This document shows, piece by piece, positions 1-8,646 of a DNA stretch of 38,701 nucleotides. The notes under the pieces are model-generated. The model searched no databases, was not told where the DNA came from, and saw nothing but the letters and a program-made list of their open reading frames with translations. Origin of the DNA: an uncultured Pseudomonadota bacterium. Lineage in GTDB: Bacteria; Pseudomonadota; Gammaproteobacteria; Burkholderiales; Burkholderiaceae. Within the stretch, counting starts at the first letter, position 1. Each line of letters opens with the position of its first letter. Made by a program: the position numbers and the translations under genes. The stretch is taken from assembly GCA_946480245.1 (NCBI GenBank), contig CAMLIZ010000029.1, positions 1 to 38,701 of the forward strand, given 5' to 3'.

Positions 1-385
1 TGCCGAAGCGCTTGAGCGTGTAGTGCAGCAGGTTGTGCGAGCCGCCATACAGCGCCGAGGCGCTCACGATGTGCGAGCCGGCACCCGCCAGCGTGGCGAC
101 CGCCAGGTGCAGCGCCGCCTGCCCGCTGGCGGTGGCAACGGCGCCGATGCCGCCTTCGAGCGCCGCCACCCGCTCCTCCAGCACCGCATTGGTGGGGTTG
201 GAGATGCGGCTGTACACATGGCCCGCGCGCTCCATGTTGAACAGCGATGCCGCGTGTTCGGTGCTCTCGAACACGAACGAGGTTGTGAGGTGGATGGGCA
301 CCGCGCGCGCGCCGGTGGCGGGGTCGGGGGCCGCGCCGGCATGCAGCGCGAGCGTGTCGAAACCGGGGTCGTTGTAGCCAGCCAT
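1..385 (-). CDS. metY: O-acetylhomoserine sulfhydrylase, N-terminal 128 residues (cut by window edge)
   Basis: This is a PLP-dependent enzyme of the Cys/Met metabolism family. By family it converts O-acetylhomoserine and sulfide to homocysteine in the cytoplasm. The start is ATG at 385, giving a protein that begins [20 protein letters not shown]. Visible family features are the FDTLALHAG opening, a [11 protein letters not shown] stretch, the YSRISNPTN motif that helps bind PLP phosphate, the alternation of EGG and the ATASGQAA segment, and the [19 protein letters not shown] segment that precedes the PLP lysine domain. The lysine itself lies beyond the left edge. The gene diverges from the CBS-domain gene across 91 bases. 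A related gamma-lyase is possible, but the N-terminus fits MetY best. Confidence 0.88.
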   Translation of the reverse strand, partial: MAGYNDPGFDTLALHAGAAPDPATGARAVPIHLTTSFVFESTEHAASLFNMERAGHVYSRISNPTNAVLEERVAALEGGIGAVATASGQAALHLAVATLAGAGSHIVSASALYGGSHNLLHYTLKRFG

Positions 386-476
386 GGCAGTGTGTTTCCG
401 GGGGCTGTGAGTGCTCGGGATTGTGTGCTATGTTGGTCGCCACCCTGCTGTACAGCCCGCTCCTAGGAGACCCCCG

Positions 477-941
477 ATGAAAGTCAGCGACATCCTGCGT
501 GTGAAGGGTGGCACCCTGTTCACCGTCTCGCCCGACCAGCCGCTGGCCCAGGCCGTCACCACGATGGCAGAGCACGACATCGGCTCGCTGGTGGTCATGG
601 AATACGGCCACCTCGTGGGCATGCTCACGTTCCGCGAGGTTATCCAGGCCGTGGTGCGCAACGGCGGTACCGTGGGCACCACGATCGTGCGCACGGTGAT
701 GGACGACGCGCCGCTCACCTGCACGCCTGAGACCGAGATCGACGAGGTGCGCCGCATGATGCTGGGCCGCCACGCGCGCTACTTGCCCGTGATGGACGGC
801 AGCACGCTGATGGGCGTGATCTCGTTCTACGACGTGGCCAAGGCGGTGGTCGACAGCCAGGATTTCGAGAACCGCATGCTCAAGGCCTACATCCGCGACT
901 GGCCCGCCGAAGAGGACGCCGAGCCGCGCGTGCAGCTCTAG
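477..941 (+). CDS. Protein of two CBS domains
   Basis: A 154-residue cytoplasmic protein made almost entirely of a tandem CBS pair. CBS domain 1 covers about residues 1-65, with the VSPDQPLAQAVTTMAEHDIGS core followed by LVGMLTFREV. CBS domain 2 covers about 70-130, with RHARYLPVMDGSTLMGVISF. A short helical tail with FENRMLKAYIRDW follows. CBS pairs normally bind adenine nucleotides and sense energy state; the partner here is unknown. I chose ATG 477 because an AGGAGA ribosome site sits at 465-470; a longer reading from 411 has no such site and no domain content. It lies 39 bases upstream of aroC on the same strand, so the two may share a transcript. Confidence 0.9.
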   Translation: MKVSDILRVKGGTLFTVSPDQPLAQAVTTMAEHDIGSLVVMEYGHLVGMLTFREVIQAVVRNGGTVGTTIVRTVMDDAPLTCTPETEIDEVRRMMLGRHARYLPVMDGSTLMGVISFYDVAKAVVDSQDFENRMLKAYIRDWPAEEDAEPRVQL

Positions 942-980
942 CGCGCGAGCGTCCGGTATGCGGCCGATAGAATCCGCCGC

Positions 981-2078
981 ATGTCCGGCAGCACCTTCGG
1001 TCTTCTCTTTCGCGTCACCAACTTCGGTGAGAGCCATGGGCCGGCCATCGGTTGCGTGATCGACGGCTGCCCACCGGGCATGGAGTTGTCGGAAGCCGAC
1101 ATCCAGCCCGATCTCGACCGGCGCCGCCCGGGAACCTCGCGGCACGTGACGCAGCGCAACGAGCCCGACGCCGTGGAGATCCTTTCCGGCGTGTACGAAG
1201 GGCGCACCACCGGCACTCCCATCTGCCTGCTGATCCGCAACACCGACCAGCGCAGCAAGGACTACGGCAACATCCTCGACACCTTCCGCCCGGGCCACGC
1301 CGACTACACCTACTGGCGCAAATACGGGCTGCGCGATCCGCGCGGCGGCGGGCGTTCGTCGGCGCGTCTCACCGCGCCGATGGTGGCCGCCGGTGCGGTG
1401 GCCAAGAAGTGGCTGAAAGCGCAGCATGGCACGAGCTTCGTCGCCTACATGAGCGCGCTCGGCGAGATCGAGATCCCGTTTGACAGCGCCGAGCACATCC
1501 CGCACAACCCGTTCTTCGCGCCCAACGCCGCGATCGTGCCGCAGCTGGAGGCGCACATGGATGCGCTGCGCAAGGCCGGCGACTCCTGCGGCGCACGCAT
1601 CGAGGTGCTGGCCCAAGGCATGCCGGTGGGGCTGGGCGAGCCGCTGTTCGACAAGCTCGACGCCGACATCGCCTACGCGATGATGGGCATCAACGCCGTC
1701 AAGGGCGTGGAAATCGGCGACGGCTTCGGCGTCGTGGCACAGCGCGGCAGCGTGCACGGCGACGAGCTGAGCCCGCAAGGCTTTCGCAGCAACCATGCCG
1801 GGGGCGTGCTCGGTGGCCTTTCCACCGGGCAGGACCTGCGCGTGTCGATCGCGATCAAGCCCACCAGCTCGATCCGCACGCCCAAGGCGTCCGTCGACCG
1901 CACGGGCGCGCCCACCACCGTGGAAACGCATGGTCGGCACGACCCGTGTGTGGGCATCCGCGCCGCTCCGATCGCCGAAGCCATGCTCGCGCTGGTGGTG
2001 ATGGACCACGCGCTGCGCCACCGTGCGCAGTGCGGTGATGTGCAGCTGCCGCTGCCGCCGATTCCCGGCGCCGCCTGA
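981..2078 (+). CDS. aroC: Chorismate synthase
   Basis: Last step of the shikimate pathway: 5-enolpyruvylshikimate-3-phosphate loses phosphate to give chorismate, using reduced FMN in the cytoplasm. The 365-residue length is usual for the family. Visible signatures are [15 protein letters not shown] near the start (chorismate synthase signature 1), [17 protein letters not shown] around residues 48-64, the RGGGRSSAR segment around 121-130, and the [19 protein letters not shown] segment around 268-286. The start at 981 gives the standard N-terminus. It follows the CBS gene closely; the efflux gene starts 154 bases downstream. Confidence 0.98.
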   Translation: MSGSTFGLLFRVTNFGESHGPAIGCVIDGCPPGMELSEADIQPDLDRRRPGTSRHVTQRNEPDAVEILSGVYEGRTTGTPICLLIRNTDQRSKDYGNILDTFRPGHADYTYWRKYGLRDPRGGGRSSARLTAPMVAAGAVAKKWLKAQHGTSFVAYMSALGEIEIPFDSAEHIPHNPFFAPNAAIVPQLEAHMDALRKAGDSCGARIEVLAQGMPVGLGEPLFDKLDADIAYAMMGINAVKGVEIGDGFGVVAQRGSVHGDELSPQGFRSNHAGGVLGGLSTGQDLRVSIAIKPTSSIRTPKASVDRTGAPTTVETHGRHDPCVGIRAAPIAEAMLALVVMDHALRHRAQCGDVQLPLPPIPGAA

Positions 2079-2232
2079 GCTCGCGCTGCCGGCGTCAGCT
2101 CCGCCGGTCTTCGCTGCCTGCAGTTCGTCGCCAGGAAGGCGCGCTCTGTCGCACGACCGCTTGTGGATTGCCCGGCGCGGCACCACACTGCGGCCGCTTC
2201 ACAAGGGCGGACAACGAGCGAAAGGACGCGAC

Positions 2233-3387
2233 ATGCGCAAGGCCTTGATCATCGGGGGAGTGGGTGCGGTGCTGGCTATCGGCATCGCCACGGCGATGGC
2301 GGTCAACGGGAACGCCAAGCCCACGGAACCGAAAGGCGGCAAGGCCGACGCCGCGCTCGAGTTCACACCGGCCGAGGTGGTGAAGCCGGTGGTCGGCGCC
2401 ATGCCCCGGCGCGTCGAGTTCTCCGGCCCACTGGTGGCGCCTTCCACCGCCGTGGTGCGGGCCAAGGCGGCCGGGACGCTGCTGGCACTGAACGTCAACG
2501 AAGGCAGCCGGGTGCAGGCCGGCCAGCTGCTCGGTCGGGTGGATCTGTCCGAACTCGACAGCCGCGTCGCCGAGCGCAATGCGATGCTCGAGTCGGCACG
2601 GGCCCAGCTGTCCCAGGCCGAACGCACGCACCAATCCAACCTGCGCCTGGCGGACGAGAAGTTCATCTCCCCCAACGCGCTGGAGTCGTCCCGCTCGGCG
2701 CTCGAAACGGCGCGTGCACAGTGGCAGGCCGCGCAGGCGCAGCTGGCCACCACGCGCGTCAGCCTGCGTGACGCGGCGCTGGTGGCGCCGATCTCCGGCG
2801 TGGTGGCCAAGCGCCACGTGGTGCCTGGCGAGAAGCTGAGCGCCGAGCAGCAGGTGGTCACCATCGTCGACCTGCGCACGCTCGAGCTGGCCGGTACCGT
2901 GGGCACGCACGAGGTGTCGATGCTGGCGCCCGGCATGCCGGTGGAGATTCATGTCGAGGGCGTGGACCAGCCGGTGCGCGGCAAGATCGCCCGCATCGCG
3001 CCGGCGGCCGAGCCGGGCACGCGGTCGATCGGCGTGACCATAGCGCTGGCTAACCCGAAGGAGACGTTCCGCGCCGGCCAGTACGCCGTGGCGGCGGTGT
3101 CGCTGCCGGACAGCGGCAGCCACCTGACCGTGCCGATCGCAGCCGTGGGCAGCACCTCAGGCCAGGACCACGTGTGGGTGATCGAAAAAGGCGCGCTGAT
3201 CCGCCGCGCCGTCACCACCGGGCGGCGCGACGAGGCCACCGGACGCATCGAGGTGCTGCAGGGCTTGGCGCCGAATGCGCAGGTGCTGGCGGCGCGCTTC
3301 GACAACCTGCGCGAAGGCAGCAAGGCGGTGGTGGCCGACAACGCGGCCGCCGTCGCCTCGGCAGCCTCTGCCGCCAACCTCAGGTAA
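2233..3387 (+). CDS. RND efflux periplasmic adaptor (membrane fusion protein)
   Basis: A 384-residue adaptor of the AcrA/MdtA family that links an inner-membrane RND pump to an outer-membrane channel. Residues 1-25 form a hydrophobic N-terminal anchor or uncleaved signal (LIIGGVGAVLAIGIATAMAV) with no lipobox. A lipoyl-like half (VVRAKAAGTLLALNVNEGSRVQAGQLLGRVD, quoted in part) is followed by an alpha-hairpin at about 115-175, the second lipoyl half (VAPISGVVAKRHVVPGEKL), a beta-barrel, and a membrane-proximal domain. ATG 2233 is supported by a GAAAGGA ribosome site just upstream. The pump gene starts 12 bases after the stop. No outer-membrane factor gene is adjacent, so an outside TolC-type channel is inferred. 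Substrate unknown. Confidence 0.93.
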   Translation: MRKALIIGGVGAVLAIGIATAMAVNGNAKPTEPKGGKADAALEFTPAEVVKPVVGAMPRRVEFSGPLVAPSTAVVRAKAAGTLLALNVNEGSRVQAGQLLGRVDLSELDSRVAERNAMLESARAQLSQAERTHQSNLRLADEKFISPNALESSRSALETARAQWQAAQAQLATTRVSLRDAALVAPISGVVAKRHVVPGEKLSAEQQVVTIVDLRTLELAGTVGTHEVSMLAPGMPVEIHVEGVDQPVRGKIARIAPAAEPGTRSIGVTIALANPKETFRAGQYAVAAVSLPDSGSHLTVPIAAVGSTSGQDHVWVIEKGALIRRAVTTGRRDEATGRIEVLQGLAPNAQVLAARFDNLREGSKAVVADNAAAVASAASAANLR

Positions 3388-3399
3388 GCGGAGCCGGCC

Positions 3400-6300
3400 A
3401 TGTGGATCACCCGCGTCTCGATCAACAACCCGGTCTTCGCCACGATGGTGATGGTGGCGCTGTGCGTGCTGGGGCTGTTTGCCTACAGCCGCCTGGGCGT
3501 GGAGCAGATGCCGGACATCACCTTCCCCGGCGCCTTCGTCGACATCGCCTACCCCGGCGCCTCGCCGGAGGCGGTGGAGCGCGGGGTCACCAAGACGGTG
3601 GAGGAGGCGCTGAACAGCATCGCCGGCGTGCGCAAGATCACCTCGCGCAGCTTCGAGGGCCGCAGCCAGACCAGCGTGGAGTTCGGCCTGGACGCCAACA
3701 TGACGCGCGCGATGGAGGATCTGCGCGACCGCCTGGCGGCGATCCAGCCCGCCTTCCCGAAGGACGCGAAAGCGCCCACGATCAGCCGCTTCAACAACGA
3801 CAACGCCAGCCCGATCGTGGTGATGGCGTTGATCTCCAAGACACGCAGCGCGCGCGAGCTGTCCATCGTGGCCGACCAGACCATCGGCCGGCGCCTGCAG
3901 CGCGTGGAGGGCGTGGCGCGAGTGGACGTCGGCGGCCTGGCCACGCGCGAGGTGCGCATCGACCTCGACCCCACACGCTTGCGCGCCTACGGCATCACGC
4001 CGGCCGAGATCAGCGCCACCTTGGCGCAAGCCAATGCCGACCAACCGGTGGGCCTGCTGTCCGACGCGCGCCAGGACGCGATGCTGCGCGTCGAGGGCCG
4101 CGTGCGTGACCCGAAGCGCTTTGCCGACGTGGTGGTAGCGCACAAGGGCGGCCTGCCGCTGACGCTGGGTGACCTGGGCACCTTGAGCGAGCGCGAGAAG
4201 GAGCCCGATTCGGTGGCCCGCATCAACGGCCAGCGCGGCATCACCTTCAACGTGTTCAAGCAGCAGGATGCCAACATCGTGGCCACCGGCGAGGCGGTGA
4301 AGGCCGCGGCCGACGAACTGCGCAAGACGCTGCCGGCCGACATGGAGCTGCAAACCATCTATGCCAACAGCGACTTCGTGAAGAGCTCGCTCACCGGGCT
4401 GAAGCACACGCTGGTGGAGGGCGCGCTGCTTACCGTGGCCATCGTGTTCCTGTTCCTGCACTCCTGGCGCTCGACCATCATCACCGGGCTCACCTTGCCC
4501 ATTGCGGTGATCTCCAGCTTCATCGCGGTGTATGCGTTCGGCTTCACGCTGAACTTCATGACGATGATGGCGCTCAGCCTGTGCATCGGGCTGCTGATCG
4601 ACGACGCGATCGTCGTGCGCGAGAACATCGTGCGCCACGTGCACATGGGCAAGGACCATCATCGCGCCGCGCGCGAGGGCACCGACGAGATCGGGCTGGC
4701 GGTGATGGCCACCACCTTCGCGATCGTCGCGGTGTTCACGCCGGTGGCGTTCATGGGCGGGATCATCGGCAAGTTCTTCTACCCGTTCGGCATCACCGTG
4801 GCGGTGGCCGTGCTGGTGAGCCTGTTCGTCAGCTTCACGCTCGATCCGATGCTGTCGTCGATCTGGCGCGACCCGCCGGGGCAGCGCGTGCGCCACTGGC
4901 CGGTGATCGGCCCGCTGACGCGTGGCACCGACCGCGTGCTCGACGCGATGCACGCGCTGTACGAGAAGCTGATCCGCTGGGCCTTCTCGAGCCGGCGCTA
5001 TCGCCTGTGGGTGCCGCCGCTGCCGGTGTATGCACGGCCCTTCGACGCCGCCAACCGGCGCGACAAGGCAGCGCCGCGGCGCCTGCGCCTGGCCACCATC
5101 ACGCCGCGCGGCATCATCCTCTTGGTGGGCGTGGCCAGCTTCGTGGTGGCGCTGATGCTGGCGCCGCTGGTGGGCAGCGAGTTCGTGCCGCAGACCGACC
5201 AGGGCTTCACGCAGTTGTCCCTGCGCATGCCCGTGGGCTCCAGCCTCGAGCGCAGCGACGCCAAGGTGCGGCAGGTGGAGGACATCGTGGCGCGCTTCCC
5301 CGAGGTGAAGACGATCTCCACCGACGTGGGCGGGCAGGGCAACGGCTTTGCGGTGGGCCGGTCGCAGGCCACCTTGAACATCGGCCTGGTCGACCGCAAG
5401 GACCGCAAGCGCACGCAAGGCGAGGTGGAGGATGCGATCCGCCAGGCCATCGCGCACATTCCTGGCATCGAGGTCTCGGTGGGCTTCAACCGGCCGATCT
5501 ACGTGGCGATCCTCGGCAACGACCCCGAGGGCCTGATCCGCATCACGAAGGACTTTGCCGAGAAGATGAAGAAGATCCCCGGCGTCGTGGATGTGGACGT
5601 GTCGGCCAAGCCCGGCGTGCCGGCCTTTGCGGTCAAGCTGAAGCCGGGCGCGGTGCGCGAGCTCGGCCTGACCACGCAGCAGGTCGCTGCGTCGATGCGC
5701 GCCTACGTGAACGGCGATGTGGCCACCTACTGGACCACGCCCGACGGCGAACAGGTCGAGGTGCTGCTGCGCCTGCCGCAGGCGCAGCGCGAACGCGTGG
5801 AGCAGATGCGCAATCTGCCGGTGGCCTTTGCCGCCGACGGCACGCCGATCCCGCTGTCGTCCGTGGCCACGATCGAGCCGGTGGACAACCCGGACGTGAT
5901 CCGGCGCCAGAACCTGCAGCGCCGCGAGGGCATCTTCGCCGGCGTGAAGGACCGGCCGATCGGCGACGTGGGTGCCGACGTGCAGAAGCTGGTGAAGAAC
6001 ACCAACCTGCCGCCGGGCTACAGCTTCGACGTGGGCGGCGACACGCAGCAGCAGGCCGAGGCGATGAACGGCATGGTGGGCGCGATGGCACTGGCGGTGA
6101 TCTTCATCTACATCGTGCTGGCCAGCCAGTTCGGCAGCTTCGTGCAGCCGATCGCGATCATGGCGTCGCTGCCGCTGAGCCTGATCGGGGTGATGCTGGC
6201 GCTGCTGTTGTGGCACAGCACCTTGAACGTGTTCTCGATGATCGGCCTGGTGATGCTGATGGGCCTGGTGACCAAGAACGCGATCCTGCTGGTGGACTTT

Positions 6301-6627
6301 GCCAACCATGCGCGCAAGGCCGGCGCCAGCGTGGCCGACGCCGTGCTGCAGGCGGGGCTGATCCGCATGCGGCCGATCCTGATGACCACCGCGGCCATGG
6401 TGTTCGGCATGCTCCCGCTGGCGCTGGCGTTCAACGATGGTGGCGAGATCCAGGCCCCGATGGGCCGGGCGATCATCGGCGGGGTGATCACCTCCACCTT
6501 GCTCACGCTGGTGGTGGTGCCGGTGCTCTACAGCTACCTGGTGCGCGAGCGCAAGCCGCGCGCCGCGCCGGCACCGCAAGCGGCACCGGCAGGACCGGCC
6601 CTCGGCGGCGCGGTGGCCGCCGAGTAG
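3400..6627 (+). CDS. RND-family efflux pump, inner-membrane permease
   Basis: A 1,075-residue proton-driven pump of the AcrB/HAE1 type, the usual size for the family. The N-terminus (SINNPVFATMVMVALCVLG) is the first membrane helix. The proton-relay pair is present as D401-D402 in LLIDDAIVV of helix 4, and the matching lysine is K959 in GLVTKNAILLVDFAN of helix 10. Two large periplasmic loops follow helices 1 and 7, as expected. The linker between the two halves (about residues 540-570) is rich in basic residues. The C-terminus ends in an Ala/Pro-rich tail. It pairs with the adaptor gene 12 bases upstream, with a GGAG ribosome site between. Substrate cannot be read from the sequence. A very long open frame on the opposite strand is only a base-composition shadow. 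Confidence 0.96.
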   Translation: MWITRVSINNPVFATMVMVALCVLGLFAYSRLGVEQMPDITFPGAFVDIAYPGASPEAVERGVTKTVEEALNSIAGVRKITSRSFEGRSQTSVEFGLDANMTRAMEDLRDRLAAIQPAFPKDAKAPTISRFNNDNASPIVVMALISKTRSARELSIVADQTIGRRLQRVEGVARVDVGGLATREVRIDLDPTRLRAYGITPAEISATLAQANADQPVGLLSDARQDAMLRVEGRVRDPKRFADVVVAHKGGLPLTLGDLGTLSEREKEPDSVARINGQRGITFNVFKQQDANIVATGEAVKAAADELRKTLPADMELQTIYANSDFVKSSLTGLKHTLVEGALLTVAIVFLFLHSWRSTIITGLTLPIAVISSFIAVYAFGFTLNFMTMMALSLCIGLLIDDAIVVRENIVRHVHMGKDHHRAAREGTDEIGLAVMATTFAIVAVFTPVAFMGGIIGKFFYPFGITVAVAVLVSLFVSFTLDPMLSSIWRDPPGQRVRHWPVIGPLTRGTDRVLDAMHALYEKLIRWAFSSRRYRLWVPPLPVYARPFDAANRRDKAAPRRLRLATITPRGIILLVGVASFVVALMLAPLVGSEFVPQTDQGFTQLSLRMPVGSSLERSDAKVRQVEDIVARFPEVKTISTDVGGQGNGFAVGRSQATLNIGLVDRKDRKRTQGEVEDAIRQAIAHIPGIEVSVGFNRPIYVAILGNDPEGLIRITKDFAEKMKKIPGVVDVDVSAKPGVPAFAVKLKPGAVRELGLTTQQVAASMRAYVNGDVATYWTTPDGEQVEVLLRLPQAQRERVEQMRNLPVAFAADGTPIPLSSVATIEPVDNPDVIRRQNLQRREGIFAGVKDRPIGDVGADVQKLVKNTNLPPGYSFDVGGDTQQQAEAMNGMVGAMALAVIFIYIVLASQFGSFVQPIAIMASLPLSLIGVMLALLLWHSTLNVFSMIGLVMLMGLVTKNAILLVDFANHARKAGASVADAVLQAGLIRMRPILMTTAAMVFGMLPLALAFNDGGEIQAPMGRAIIGGVITSTLLTLVVVPVLYSYLVRERKPRAAPAPQAAPAGPALGGAVAAE

Positions 6628-6646
6628 CAGGTGCGCGCGCCGCTGC

Positions 6647-7339
6647 TCAGCGGGCGGCGCCGACCGCGCCGGGCAGGCGCTGGCTCCAGTCCTGCCAGTC
6701 GCGCCAGCCGGCGCGTGCGGCATCCATCATCTGGCGCGTGGCCTCCTGCATCGGCATGAACCACGGCGAGGCCGCCAGCGGATTGCTCAGGTGCTCCACT
6801 TCGGCCTCGGCGATGTCGCCGCGGCTGGCGGCAAGCGTTTGCGAGCGGCTCCATTCGAGCCAGCCGTTCCAGGCGTTGGCGCTCACGCGCGCCCAGCCGT
6901 CGGCCGATTCCTGCATCGCCTGCAGCAGCCCCTGCGAGGCGGCTTCGCCAACGCGTGTCCAGTACTGCAGCGCATCTTCGAAGGTGGTGCGCATCAGCTC
7001 GAACTGCACCTCGGCGACCTGGCCCGCGTCTCGGGCCTGCAGCAACTGCTCGGCCGCCTGCATGTGCGTGGTCTCGGCGCGCTCGGCGGCCTGCAACTGT
7101 GTCTCGCGCACGGCCCGTGCGTTGCGGAACAGCGCGCGCCAGGCTGCGATCTCCCAAGCCAGCTGCTCGCGGCCGGTGCGCACGGTCCAGTCCTCCAGTG
7201 CGGCCTCGAGACTTGCGGACGCGGTGGGCGCAGCGTTGTCTTCCCCGGCCGTTGCGGGCTCCGCCGAAGACGGCGTGTCCGGTGTCGGGACGGCGCGCTT
7301 GCGCGCGCCTTCGCGGACGGGCGTGGATCGAGTGGCCAT
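6647..7339 (-). CDS. Phasin-family protein
   Basis: A 230-residue alpha-helical protein of the phasin type, which coats polyhydroxyalkanoate storage granules. Residues 1-45 are a low-complexity, Ala/Pro/Thr-rich lead; residues 46-220 are amphipathic helix rich in Ala, Gln, Glu and Trp, with phasin-like runs such as NAWNGWLEWSRSQTLAASRG and GWRDWQDWSQ. The start at 7339 is firm because a full AAGGAGG ribosome site precedes it at a good distance. It has its own candidate promoter upstream, so it is probably transcribed apart from the LacI-family gene that ends 129 bases before it. The family call rests on composition and motifs, and a different helical coat protein cannot be excluded. It suggests that the organism makes PHA. 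Confidence 0.72.
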   Translation of the reverse strand: MATRSTPVREGARKRAVPTPDTPSSAEPATAGEDNAAPTASASLEAALEDWTVRTGREQLAWEIAAWRALFRNARAVRETQLQAAERAETTHMQAAEQLLQARDAGQVAEVQFELMRTTFEDALQYWTRVGEAASQGLLQAMQESADGWARVSANAWNGWLEWSRSQTLAASRGDIAEAEVEHLSNPLAASPWFMPMQEATRQMMDAARAGWRDWQDWSQRLPGAVGAAR

Positions 7340-7376
7340 GAAATATCCTCCTTGTGACAGCGATTGAAGCGCACAG

Positions 7377-7405
7377 ACGATAGAGGCTGTATTGATGCGC
7401 GGCAA
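7377..7405 (-). promoter_or_regulatory. Candidate sigma-70 promoter of the phasin gene
   Basis: Read leftward, a -35 element TTGCCG (7400-7405) and a -10 element TATCGT (7377-7382) are separated by exactly 17 bases. Each matches the consensus at four of six positions. The expected start point is about 30 bases upstream of the phasin ATG, whose ribosome site is strong. This is a sequence match only. Confidence 0.35.
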
Positions 7406-7468
7406 GTGCGCTGCCGCCGATCTGCTTGCAGCGCGCGCGTACCCGGCCGCCGGACAGCGCAACCCGCC

Positions 7469-8491
7469 TCAGCTGCTGCCGCGCACCAACAGTTGGTAGC
7501 CCACGTCCACCGACGCATGCTCCACCGACTGGCCGCGCATCAGCGCCAGCAGCATGCGTGCGGCCTCGGCGCCAATCTCGCTGCGTGGCGTGTGCACGGT
7601 GGTCAGCGGCGGCAGCATCTGTGCGCTGCCGGCGAGGTCGTTGAAGCCGGCGATGGCCACCTGCCCGGGCACCGCGACGCCCAGGCGCAACGCGGCCAGG
7701 GCACCACCTTGAGCCAGGTCGTCGTTGCAGAAGAACACGGCATCCGGTTGCAACTGCAACGCCTGCTCGAACAATTGCGCGCCCAGCGCGATCGACGAGC
7801 GCGCGTGGTTCAGCAGCTCGAGCTTCGGGTCATACAGGCCCGCCGCACGCAGCGCACGGCGGTAGCCCTGAGCGCGCTGCATCACGCGCGGATCGAGCTG
7901 GGCGGCCGCGAACACGATGCGCCGGCGCCCGCGTGACACCAGATGCTCGGTGATGGCCTGGCCGGCGTCAGCCTGCGAGAAACCCACGCTGAACACGCCG
8001 GGTGCCTGCGTGGTCTCCATCAGGTGCACGCAGGGCACGCCACTGGCTTGAATGATGCGGCGTGCCGCCTCGGTGCGATCGAAGCCGGTCACCAGCAGGC
8101 CGGCAGGCCGGTGCGCCATGTAGCTACGCAGCAGCTGCTCTTCCTCGAGCGGGTCGTAGTGAGTCACGCCGATCAGCGTTTGGTAGCCGGCCGGCAGCAG
8201 CGTGGCCTGCACCGCCTCGAGCAGGTCGACGAACAGCGCGTTCGACAGCAGCGGGATCAGCACCGCCACGTGCGAGCTGCGGCTGGAGGCGAGTGCGCGC
8301 GCCGCCGGGTCGGGCACATAGCCCAGACGCTCAACCGCCGCCTGCACGCGCGCCACGAGGGTGCTGTCCACGCCGCGCTGGCCACGCAATGCGCGCGACA
8401 CGGTGATAGGGCTCACGCCGGCCTCGCGGGCCACGTCCTGCAAGGTCACGCGGCCGCTGGCACGCGCGCGGGAGGGGCGGGGGACGCTCAT
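7469..8491 (-). CDS. LacI-family transcriptional regulator of gluconate use (GntR-like)
   Basis: A 340-residue repressor, the usual LacI/GntR size. The helix-turn-helix is at about residues 15-40 (VTLQDVAREAGVSPITVSRA), followed by the hinge helix with PDPAARALASSRS. The rest is the periplasmic-binding-protein-like effector domain, ending in the FNDLAGSAQMLPPLTTVHTP region typical of the family. I chose ATG 8491 because it places the helix-turn-helix at the usual distance; its ribosome site is weak. It diverges from gntK and the TRAP genes, and two identical palindromes lie between. Established knowledge: E. coli GntR of this family is released by gluconate. Here the effector (gluconate or 6-phosphogluconate) is an inference from context. 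Confidence 0.92.
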   Translation of the reverse strand: MSVPRPSRARASGRVTLQDVAREAGVSPITVSRALRGQRGVDSTLVARVQAAVERLGYVPDPAARALASSRSSHVAVLIPLLSNALFVDLLEAVQATLLPAGYQTLIGVTHYDPLEEEQLLRSYMAHRPAGLLVTGFDRTEAARRIIQASGVPCVHLMETTQAPGVFSVGFSQADAGQAITEHLVSRGRRRIVFAAAQLDPRVMQRAQGYRRALRAAGLYDPKLELLNHARSSIALGAQLFEQALQLQPDAVFFCNDDLAQGGALAALRLGVAVPGQVAIAGFNDLAGSAQMLPPLTTVHTPRSEIGAEAARMLLALMRGQSVEHASVDVGYQLLVRGSS

Positions 8492-8532
8492 CTGCTCGTA
8501 AACCCGGATCGTTGTTGGAAGAAGCACGGCTA

Positions 8533-8546
8533 GGATAGCGCTATCC
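8533..8546. promoter_or_regulatory. LacI-family operator 1
   Basis: A perfect 14-base palindrome GGATAGCGCTATCC with the central CG step typical of LacI-family operators. It lies 42 bases upstream of the regulator's ATG, where it would cover the regulator's own promoter. The 12-base core is repeated exactly at 8629-8640. Confidence 0.75.
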
Positions 8547-8592
8547 AGTATGAGGTACCTGCAATTTTCAGCGGGCACCGTTAACAACCGAA

Positions 8593-8610
8593 GGCGAGAA
8601 CGGTCTCGCC
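8593..8610 (+). promoter_or_regulatory. Short GC hairpin followed by T-rich run
   Basis: GGCGAGA (8593-8599), loop ACGG, and TCTCGCC (8604-8610) form a perfect 7-bp stem, followed by ATGTTTTTGTT. It sits between the two LacI-family operators and 36 bases upstream of the chosen gntK ATG. It looks like a small intrinsic terminator or attenuator, or a third protein-binding palindrome. The T run is interrupted, so termination strength is uncertain. Confidence 0.4.
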
Positions 8611-8628
8611 ATGTTTTTGTTCCTAAAA

Positions 8629-8640
8629 GATAGCGCTATC
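8629..8640. promoter_or_regulatory. LacI-family operator 2
   Basis: A perfect 12-base palindrome GATAGCGCTATC, identical to the core of operator 1. It ends only 6 bases before the gntK ATG, so bound repressor would block gntK transcription or its leader. The centre-to-centre distance to operator 1 is 95 bases, close to nine turns of B-DNA. Confidence 0.75.
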
Positions 8641-8646
8641 CAAAGC

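Noticed and set aside
3157..6723. A 1,188-residue open frame on the reverse strand opposite the RND pump
   Set aside because: It is His/Arg/Gln/Ala-rich with no domain, lies opposite a fully conserved pump gene, and arises from third-position GC bias.
4581..7367. A 928-residue rightward open frame spanning the pump end and the phasin gene
   Set aside because: It is a shadow of the pump in another frame, with Arg/Gly/Ala-rich sequence and no domain, and it crosses the opposite-strand phasin gene.
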